Shown here: positions 53,475 through 60,122 of the stretch, one piece after another
Numbering within the stretch: position 1 is the first letter of the stretch
Layout of the letters: every line of letters starts with the position of its first letter
Source of the DNA: Dehalococcoidia bacterium
Lineage (GTDB): Bacteria; Chloroflexota; Dehalococcoidia; Lucifugimonadales; Lucifugimonadaceae
Reading direction: 5' to 3'
Length of the DNA: 64,000 nt
Assembly (NCBI GenBank): GCA_012959765.1
Contig: DUCO01000024.1
Span: forward strand, 25,143 to 89,142
Translations under genes and position numbers: made by a program
Notes under the pieces: generated by a model
Told to the model about the DNA's origin: nothing
Database searches by the model: none
The model's input: the letters and a program-made list of their open reading frames with translations, nothing else

Positions 53475-54473
53475 CTAGGCGGAAGTCGCCGTTGTGTTGG
53501 GAACTTCGGTTGGCTTGGTGAAATCCGGGTCGTCGAAGAACCTGTAGCCATCAAATCCATCGAAACCTTCGAATCGCTCGAATAGTTCATCGAGATCCTC
53601 GATGCCTTCGAGCTCGTGCAATCCCTTGAATCGTTCGAACAGCCCTTCGAATTCTTCACCGCCAAAGGGGAATTCGTGTTCACCGGGTCCAAATCGGGAC
53701 GTTCCTTCAGGGTTACGGAACTCGAAACGGAATTCGTGATCTCCTTCTCCAAAGTGATCCCGTCCAAACGGGAGCTTTCTCAGCCAGTTTCGATCACCAA
53801 ATCTCTCTCCAAATAGCCCGAGTTTTGGCAAAAACTGAGTGGTGACATCGAATTCTAAGAGCCACTGCGGTGCGTCGTTGATCCAATCGTGAAGTTTGGT
53901 TGCTTCTTCATCGGTGATGTCGCTGTTCTCGAGTAGATCGTCGATCACCGCGTGCAAAACATCCAGCCGACCAAGCTTTTCGATCTCGGTTTCGCCACTC
54001 TTTAGGGCGTCACCCACTTCGCCAGCGTCAAGCCCCAGAATCTCGGCCATCCGATCGATGATTCCGTCTTTTTCGATACGGATGGATTTGTGAATTCTTA
54101 TATCGATCTTCGAGGAAATACCACTGCCCAGCAGAGAAGAGGTCAGTTTCGTGAACAGTGCGACATCTGCAGAATCTGGTCGTTCAGCTAGCCACGATGT
54201 GAGACTGTCTGCTTCGGCCTGGGTGATCACTTCACTGGCGACCAGTCGTTCGACCATCGCTAACAACTGAACTTCCTGATCCTCGCGTGTCGCCTGATCA
54301 TGTGCGTCCTGTAGGTCTCCCGAAGAAATTCCCAGAATTTCCGCAGCTCGGTCAAACACGTCTGACCGCTGTGAGTCGCGACCACCCCCGCCAAAAGCCA
54401 ATACTGCTCCACCGGCGAGTGCGAGAGCCATTGCGGCCGCGATAGAACTTGCGGGAATCCAACCTTTGAACAT
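53475..54473 (-). CDS. Exported protein with a duplicated helical domain and Phe/Glu-rich tail
   Basis: A 332-residue protein with an N-terminal signal or anchor (ASSIAAAMALALAGGAVLAF). Two related segments of about 85 residues follow: VFDRAAEILGISSGDLQDA ... ITQAEADSLTSWLAERPD, and IIDRMAEILGLDAGEVGDAL ... ITDEEATKLHDWINDAPQ. The last third (from about 215) is unusually rich in Phe, Glu and Gly in FGE/FEG-type repeats, ending with a Pro/Thr tail. No known family is assigned. It is 34 bases upstream of the response regulator on the same strand, so it may be the sensed or regulated envelope component. Confidence 0.75.
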   Translation of the reverse strand: MFKGWIPASSIAAAMALALAGGAVLAFGGGGRDSQRSDVFDRAAEILGISSGDLQDAHDQATREDQEVQLLAMVERLVASEVITQAEADSLTSWLAERPDSADVALFTKLTSSLLGSGISSKIDIRIHKSIRIEKDGIIDRMAEILGLDAGEVGDALKSGETEIEKLGRLDVLHAVIDDLLENSDITDEEATKLHDWINDAPQWLLEFDVTTQFLPKLGLFGERFGDRNWLRKLPFGRDHFGEGDHEFRFEFRNPEGTSRFGPGEHEFPFGGEEFEGLFERFKGLHELEGIEDLDELFERFEGFDGFDGYRFFDDPDFTKPTEVPNTTATSA

Positions 54474-54764
54474 CTGTTGCTGTCTTTCTCGTGCGGTGAG
54501 ATACGGGTGCGTCCGGCTGAGTTTTCAGGCCGTCAACAATTCGCTAACTAAGTTGTACTTTACGGATGTCAAGACTTTGTGTAGATATATTTGAAATGAA
54601 CCAGAAGGTTTGATTTCGGTGAGTAATCTCTGCCAGTGGTGTTGAAGAATTCCCGTATCGAGAATTGTGGAATCTCGTGTTGTGGGTGTGATGGAGGTTG
54701 GGCTAGCTTTGAAGTAGAGCAAATTTATTGCACATCTAGCTGCCCCCGAAAGGACAGTGAGCGC

Positions 54765-55481
54765 ATGGCCGGTGAGAGAATTCTTGTTGTGGACGATGCA
54801 CCAGACATTTTGGACGCGTTGACTACCGCACTTGATGATTCAGGTTTCCAGACATCGGGTGCTTCCGATGGACGTACTGCACTGAGAACGTTTTACGAAT
54901 TTCAGCCGCAACTTGTGGTTCTTGACCTCATCATGCCGATGATGAGCGGTGTCGAAGTTTGCCGCCAGGTGCGTTCGATGTCAGACGTTCCGATCGTCTT
55001 CTTGAGCGGTGTGGAAGACATCGATCAGAAAGTAGAAGCACTTCGAGCCGCTGGGGGATGACTTCATCGTAAAAGGCGGAAATTTCACGGAACTTCTAGC
55101 CAGAATCGAATCGAACCTCCGCCGCGCAGTTACTTCAACGCCAACCCCGATCAACGACCGGTTTCAGGATGGATTTCTGGATATCAACTTTGTGACCAGC
55201 GAAGTTACGGTAAATGGCCTGGCCGTCGATCTCACTCCAATTGAATACCGGTTGATTACCGAACTTGTAAACCACATTGGATCACCAGTGTCTCCTGCCG
55301 ATCTATTGGAGCGGGTGTGGGGTCCGGACTATCAGACGGAGAATCTTGTGAAGTGGCACATGTCAGGGTACGCAAGAAAATTGGTGACACCGATCCCAAG
55401 AACAAGTTGATCGTGACACGCCGTGGGTTTGCATATGTTTACAACAGTCCAACGCAGAACCTGGGGCTCAATGCTGCCTAG
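54765..55481 (+). pseudogene. OmpR-type response regulator gene with two frameshifts
   Basis: The receiver domain (RILVVDDAPDILDALTTALD, VVLDLIMPMMSGVEVC) breaks at a G5 run (55053-55057). Removing one G restores AGDDFIVKGGNFTELLARI. The winged-helix domain then reads TPIEYRLITELVNHIGSPVS and VWGPDYQTENLVKWHMS. It breaks again near 55364-55368, where one missing base would restore SRVRKKIGDTDPKNK and RRGFAYVYN. Reconstructed length is about 238 residues. Either a decayed gene or two sequence errors. The usual Lys-Pro of receivers is VKGG here. AGGA lies about 10 bases before ATG 54765. Confidence 0.75.
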
Positions 55482-55502
55482 TGGCAGTTATGGGATGAAG
55501 AA

Positions 55503-56123
55503 ATGATCGATCCTCGATTCAAAGAAGTACTTGAATTTATCGATGAGTTGGATGCCGAAGGCGTACCTACGGTTCGTGCGAAGCTCGCCACAAAAATTCA
55601 GGCATATGCGCAAGATGTAGACGATCTCAGGAAAGAGCTCGCTGTACTCGAAAGCGAGATCGGCGATCTTCAGGCAACTGTTGACGCGCAGGACATTGCG
55701 CTCCATGAACAGGCAAGCCGAAAAACCGACCTTGTTACAGAAGCGCAGGATGCCGCGGTTCGCGCTGCGATGTCGGTAACCGGTGGCGGATCGGCAAGGC
55801 TGCGCAAGCAAGCTCAGGCGACGCGAGATCGTATTGCTGAGTTCACCAAAGACTATGAAGATGACTCGGCTTGACTCGCCCAGTCTCAGATTTCTCTCAA
55901 TGCGAAGAAGCAAGCGATCAAGGATCAACGCGACATGATTGTTCGACGATTGAACACTATGAGCTCTCTCGCCGACCGTGCTGGAGTTGAGTTTGGCAAA
56001 AAAATGCTGGAGCCGCCGCCACAGGCAAAGCCGCCACAACGTGTAGCCCGGCCCTGGACCGCGCTTAGTACGCCGTCGCTCACGCCGGGTTCGGGTTGTG
56101 CACCGAAGAGCTTCTTAGGCTAA
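55503..56123 (+). pseudogene. Coiled-coil protein gene interrupted by an in-frame TGA
   Basis: From ATG 55503 the frame encodes a helical, charged coiled coil (EFIDELDAEGVPTVRAKLA, DLRKELAVLESEIGDLQATV). A TGA at 55872-55874 follows EDDSA. The same frame then continues without a break as LAQSQISLNAKKQAIKDQRD to a Pro-rich end and stop at 56121-56123, a total of 206 codons. Heptad character carries across the stop, so the full-length protein was once made. A CGA-to-TGA transition is the simplest cause. No SECIS-like hairpin follows. It lies 21 bases after the broken response regulator. Confidence 0.65.
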
Positions 56124-56133
56124 GGACAAATAG

Positions 56134-56171
56134 AAAGCAAAATGCCCTCGGAAACGAGGGCATTTTGCTTT
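56134..56171. terminator. Strong bidirectional terminator
   Basis: A perfect 17-base stem, AAAGCAAAATGCCCTCG / CGAGGGCATTTTGCTTT, with loop GAAA. T-rich on the plus strand and, by symmetry, on the minus strand. It ends the coiled-coil transcript and the tRNA transcript. Confidence 0.93.
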
Positions 56172-56212
56172 GGTGCTTCACATCCATGTTTGAACACATG
56201 CTGAGTGAAATT

Positions 56213-56289
56213 TGGTACCCCCGGAGGGACTCGAACCCGCAACCTACAGGGTAGAAACCTGTTGCTCTATCCAATTGAGCTACGGGGGC
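56213..56289 (-). tRNA. tRNA-Arg (anticodon UCU)
   Basis: On the minus strand the gene folds as a cloverleaf. The acceptor is GCCCCCG with CGGGGGT, the D stem GCTC/GAGC, and the anticodon stem ACAGG/CCTGT with loop TTTCTAC (anticodon TCT). The T loop is TTCGAGT. The discriminator A and an encoded CCA (56213-56215) follow. The acceptor starts with a G-U pair, and the T stem (GCGGG/CCCTC) has one C-U mismatch. It reads AGA codons. Confidence 0.95.
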
Positions 56290-56347
56290 ACTGAAACCAT
56301 TCTAAGGGCTGTTGTGCCCTCGATTGCCAGTCGTTTTCATACAAAAA

Positions 56348-57583
56348 TTAGCCAACTGCGCCTTGATTGCGGAGTTGAACTATCTTTTCGGGGTCGAGCG
56401 ACAGCAGGTTTTTCAAAAGTTGATCGGTGTGTTCGCCCAGCGCCGGACCAGGTGAATTGGCTTGATTCGAACCGTCTGTCGTGATCGACGAAGCGACCTG
56501 CTTGATCGGACCGTAAGTTGGATGATCGACATCAACGACTATTCCACGAGCCTTCACCTGTTCATCTTCCAGCGCCTGCTCGATTGAATTGACTGGGCCC
56601 GATGGAACATGACCCCTGAATAATGACAGCCATTCGCTGCTCGTTTTCTTGCTCAGCCGGTCGGAGAGAATCGAGACCAGTTGCTCTCGATTCTCGTAGC
56701 GAGCGGTGAACGTGGCAAACCGTTCGTCCGAAATTAATTCCGGCAAGCCGGTCAACTCGGTTAATCGCTGCCAGAAATGCTCTTTGGCACAGAAAATACT
56801 GATCCAACCGTCGCTGGTCTGGAAGTTCTGACCGGGAACGATTGTCTGGTGCGACGAGTTTGCCGTGCGCGTCGGCTGCCAATCGCTGTTTAGCTGCCAC
56901 GATGCGAAGTACGTCAGCATTGATATCGCTGTATCGAGCAGGCTGACATCGACGTCGCGCCCAACACCTGTCGTTTTCGCTTCGAGTAACGCCGAAACCA
57001 GCCCGAATGCCGCCGCATACCCTCCAGCGAAGTCGATTATCGATACCCCGGCCTTTCCCGGAGGACCGTCTGGCTCGCCTGTAATCGACATGTAGCCCGC
57101 CACCCCCTGCATTATGGGGTCGTACCCCGGTTCTGATGAGCGAGGACCTGTACGGCCAAATCCGGAGAGTGAGCATGTGACGATCGAAGGGTTGAATTCT
57201 TTCAGCTGTTCGTACGTGAGTCCGAGCTTGTCGGGCAGGTCGCCGCGCAGGTTGTTGAACACGGCGTCTGATTTCTCGACGAGTCGATGAAATACATCGA
57301 CTCCTCCTGGCTTGCGCAGATTGATCGCGATTGATTTCTTCCCACGGTTGAACGACTGGAAATAAAGCGAGTCGGCGTTATTTGCAGCAGGTGGTACGTA
57401 GCGCGCCACATCGCCACCCGTAGTCGGATCCTCGATCTTGATCACTTCAGCACCAAGATCGGCGAGGTTCAACGTGGCGAATGGTCCGGCCCCGAACTGG
57501 GATATCGCAAGAACTCGAATGCCGTGTAGCGGGCCTTTGCGAGCGCTGTTCGAATCGTCTATTTCTGGTGCTTCTCGTGGCAA
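56348..57583 (-). CDS. Class III (CaiB/BaiF) CoA-transferase
   Basis: A 411-residue family III CoA-transferase. It begins GIRVLAISQFGAGPFATLNL and LADLGAEVIKIEDPTTGGD. The catalytic Asp lies in EPGYDPIMQGVAGYMS, with SGFGRTGPR before it. C-terminal NSIEQALEDEQVKARGIVVD is typical. It moves CoA between carboxylic acids. TTG 57583 directly follows the stop of the MaoC gene, so the three genes CitE-MaoC-CoA-transferase form an operon. The set suggests activation, hydration and cleavage of a C4/C5 dicarboxylate such as mesaconate, itaconate or citramalate. Confidence 0.9.
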   Translation of the reverse strand: MPREAPEIDDSNSARKGPLHGIRVLAISQFGAGPFATLNLADLGAEVIKIEDPTTGGDVARYVPPAANNADSLYFQSFNRGKKSIAINLRKPGGVDVFHRLVEKSDAVFNNLRGDLPDKLGLTYEQLKEFNPSIVTCSLSGFGRTGPRSSEPGYDPIMQGVAGYMSITGEPDGPPGKAGVSIIDFAGGYAAAFGLVSALLEAKTTGVGRDVDVSLLDTAISMLTYFASWQLNSDWQPTRTANSSHQTIVPGQNFQTSDGWISIFCAKEHFWQRLTELTGLPELISDERFATFTARYENREQLVSILSDRLSKKTSSEWLSLFRGHVPSGPVNSIEQALEDEQVKARGIVVDVDHPTYGPIKQVASSITTDGSNQANSPGPALGEHTDQLLKNLLSLDPEKIVQLRNQGAVG

Positions 57584-57584
57584 C

Positions 57585-58076
57585 TTAGGAATCCGTTTGG
57601 CGAGGAAGCTTGCCCTCGCCCAGAGTGGCGTGGTTTCGCTTGGGAATGAGTACGTGTCGGCGAATTTTCATAATCAGCTCTTCACGCTGGTTGAATACTT
57701 CGGTTTCGAGATACACGACTCCACGGTCGCCTTTCGAGGTTTCTCTGGTTTCGAGAATCGTTGAGGTCGAGTAGATCGTGTCGCCCGCAAACGTTGGGCC
57801 GTCGTGGGTTACCGATTCGTAGTCGAGGTTGGCGATACATCGGCCAGATATCTCGGCTACCGACTGACCAACTGCGATTGCCATCACGAGTATTCCGTTC
57901 ACCAGCGGCTTCCCATGCTGAGTGCTTTCCGCGTAGTTGGCGTCGATGTGCAAGGGATGCTGATTCTGGGTCAGGAGCGAAAACCAGGTGTTGTCGGTTT
58001 CGGAAATAGTTCGACCGGGCCAGTGCTTGATGACCTCGCCGACTTCGAATTCTTCGAAGAAACGTCCGTAGCTCAT
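57585..58076 (-). CDS. MaoC-like hot-dog dehydratase
   Basis: A 163-residue single hot-dog-fold hydratase. The opening (RFFEEFEVGEVIKHWPGRTI) and the active-site block LTQNQHPLHIDANYAEST correspond to MaoC enoyl-CoA hydratases, with Asn-Gln-His in place of the common Asp-x-Asn. That variant resembles the acyl-CoA hydratases for branched C5 dicarboxyl-CoA esters, as far as remembered. AGGAA precedes ATG 58076 by 8 bases. It sits between the CitE-like and CoA-transferase genes. Confidence 0.87.
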   Translation of the reverse strand: MSYGRFFEEFEVGEVIKHWPGRTISETDNTWFSLLTQNQHPLHIDANYAESTQHGKPLVNGILVMAIAVGQSVAEISGRCIANLDYESVTHDGPTFAGDTIYSTSTILETRETSKGDRGVVYLETEVFNQREELIMKIRRHVLIPKRNHATLGEGKLPRQTDS

Positions 58077-58114
58077 TTGGGTAGTTCCTAAACTGCTGCC
58101 TATTACTTACTTAT

Positions 58115-59086
58115 TTACTCGGAAAGATTTGCGTCACGAAGCACGTTTTGTGCTCGCAAGATTACGGGCAAATCGATCATTTCGCCGTCGAGCGAGATCG
58201 ATCCACGACCTTCAGCCTCGCCCTCGACTGCGATCGCGAGTACTCTCCGCGCCCGTTCAATCTCAGATTCGGTTGGCATGAACACGGCTTCTATGACCTC
58301 GACCTGCGCCGGGTGAATGGCGAGTTTGCCTTTGTAGCCAATCGAACGGGCAAGGGTTGCTTCGACTCGCAGACCTTCGGGATCACGAAACTTTGTGTAG
58401 GGCGTATCGAGTGCGTGAACGCCTGCTGCTCTCGCGGCTACTGCGACTGCCGATCGTGCATAGGCGAGACCCGGTTCTGTGGCGGTGGTCGAATCGGCAT
58501 CGTCTACGGTACGACTAATACCCATGCTTGCTGAAAAATCTTCAGCGCCAAAGGCGGCCCAGTGGATTCGTTCTGAGGATTTGCAGATTTGGTAGGCGTT
58601 GATAACAGCTTCGGCAGTTTCAATCCATGGCAGGATCAAGGTGTGGCCAACTGTAACTCCGGCTCGTTCTTCAGTCTGGGTGAGCATTTTCTCGAGTTCT
58701 GCTACTTCGTCGGTGTTCCCGATTTTTCCGATTGAGATACCGACGATATCGTTCGATACAACAGCGGCAATGTCACCCTCAGCAAGCCCCGATGACATCG
58801 AATTCACTCGTGGTGCGAGAAGTTTTCCTGCTTTCGCTAGAAGTGGGATATGTTCGGCCACGATGCCCCGAGCAGCTTCTTTTTCACCTACGGGCACAGA
58901 ATCTTCTAAATCGGGGATCAGCCACTGACTGCCGAAGCCGGCCGCCTTCGTCAGCATCTTTGGTTGATTTCCCGGGACGAACAGCAGTGTTCGCGGGTTA
59001 GGGATAGGGTTTCTCACTCTGTGGGTCGATTCTTTTCGGAAAGTATTTGATGATTGAGTTTGCGATTGTGAATCATATGCGTTCAT
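58115..59086 (-). CDS. CitE-like acyl-CoA lyase (HpcH/HpaI superfamily)
   Basis: A 323-residue lyase of the CitE/malyl-CoA lyase group. Motifs are RTLLFVPGNQPKML, WLIPDLEDSVP (Glu-Asp), LAPRVNSM (Arg), LPWIETAEAVINA (metal Glu) and AAFGAEDFSASMG (metal Asp), with the C-terminal GKLAIHPAQVEVI. Members cleave malyl-, citramalyl- or beta-methylmalyl-CoA. The first 29 residues before the core are not conserved; a GTG nearer the core is an alternative start to ATG 59086. First gene of the CoA operon. Confidence 0.9.
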   Translation of the reverse strand: MNAYDSQSQTQSSNTFRKESTHRVRNPIPNPRTLLFVPGNQPKMLTKAAGFGSQWLIPDLEDSVPVGEKEAARGIVAEHIPLLAKAGKLLAPRVNSMSSGLAEGDIAAVVSNDIVGISIGKIGNTDEVAELEKMLTQTEERAGVTVGHTLILPWIETAEAVINAYQICKSSERIHWAAFGAEDFSASMGISRTVDDADSTTATEPGLAYARSAVAVAARAAGVHALDTPYTKFRDPEGLRVEATLARSIGYKGKLAIHPAQVEVIEAVFMPTESEIERARRVLAIAVEGEAEGRGSISLDGEMIDLPVILRAQNVLRDANLSE

Positions 59087-59166
59087 TCGTTGGCGGGGCG
59101 ACCGTTTTCGGTCGATAGCTTCTTATACGATTGGATTCTCGTTTTTTCCGTACCCAACTCTCAACA

Positions 59167-60120
59167 ATGCACAAAACTTATTTACTGTCTTCCGATTCAG
59201 ACCCCGTTGGTAAAGCTGTAGCCGCGCTTCTTGCTGGTACTGCCGGATTTGGACAACTGGCCCCTACCGAATTGGCACGAACTCAACTCGGTGCAGGCGT
59301 CGTGTTGCTGGCTGGTGACTCAGCGTTCGATTCAGAGACCGATTTCACGGTGATGGCGAACGGGATGGTTCAGATTCTGTATTGCAGTCCGGCGCTTGAG
59401 TTGGTTGGGCAGCTGATTGAAGTTGGCGCAACGGTCGCGGGCATCTCACCGGTGATAGCACCACGGGTAGCTAATAGGGCAGTTGGATTTGGCGGTCCGT
59501 TACGGGTCAAACCTGATGCCCAGTGGGGTGTAATCGGTCTTGGTGAAGTCGGCTGCGAAGTTGTGCGCAAGCTTGCTCCTTCAGAAGCATCTGTAGTTAT
59601 TGCAGATGTACGAACGCCACGATCAGGGTTGCTCGCTGAGTTAAATGTGCGTCGATTGAGCCTCGATTTGCTCGTGGCAGGTTCGGATGTGGTGTCGCTT
59701 CACGTAAATGCGGGCCCGACAGCTTCGCCATTGATCTCCGAACGTGAGTTGAACCTGATGAAAGACGGTGCTGCATTGATCAACACCTCTCACTCGTCGA
59801 TTGTCGATGAAAATGCGGTGCTCGCTTCTTTGGCCGGTGGTCCGCTCGGCGGGTACGCCACAGATTGCGCCGGTGAAACGCTGTCGAACTTAGATAAGTC
59901 GATGCTTGAGGCGCTGGTTTCATCGGGAAAACTCTTCATCACGACGAACCCGCTTACGAATCAGGTCGGGGCAGCGCAGCAGATAGCGAAATACGTGGCA
60001 GCGAACGTTCAGGCGTTCGGCGCAGGCGAGAGCGTGAAAGGCGTTATTGATCCAATTGACTTCCCGGTTATTGGCGATCCCAGCTTTTGGGCGTCACGAA
60101 TGAGTCCTCGACAGGACTAA
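59167..60120 (+). CDS. Degenerate D-2-hydroxyacid dehydrogenase-like protein
   Basis: A 317-residue protein with the dehydrogenase architecture. The Rossmann motif is QWGVIGLGEVGCEVVRKL, then VSLHVNAGPTASPLIS and ALINTSHSSIVDENAVLASL. The catalytic Arg (normally N-x-x-R-G) is replaced by His-Ser, and the His of the T-P-H motif is missing (FITTNPLTNQVGAAQQ). The first 90 residues are also shortened. Compare the intact homolog at 43548-44537. It may bind NAD without dehydrogenase activity. It is divergent from the CitE operon and tail-to-tail with the formate dehydrogenase. Confidence 0.8.
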   Translation: MHKTYLLSSDSDPVGKAVAALLAGTAGFGQLAPTELARTQLGAGVVLLAGDSAFDSETDFTVMANGMVQILYCSPALELVGQLIEVGATVAGISPVIAPRVANRAVGFGGPLRVKPDAQWGVIGLGEVGCEVVRKLAPSEASVVIADVRTPRSGLLAELNVRRLSLDLLVAGSDVVSLHVNAGPTASPLISERELNLMKDGAALINTSHSSIVDENAVLASLAGGPLGGYATDCAGETLSNLDKSMLEALVSSGKLFITTNPLTNQVGAAQQIAKYVAANVQAFGAGESVKGVIDPIDFPVIGDPSFWASRMSPRQD

Positions 60121-60122
60121 GC

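Noticed and set aside
55872..55874. UGA read as tryptophan genome-wide
   Set aside because: TGA ends several intact genes with ATGA or TTGA overlaps (16358-16361, 39508-39511, 48280-48283, 49053-49056), and conserved Trp positions use TGG.
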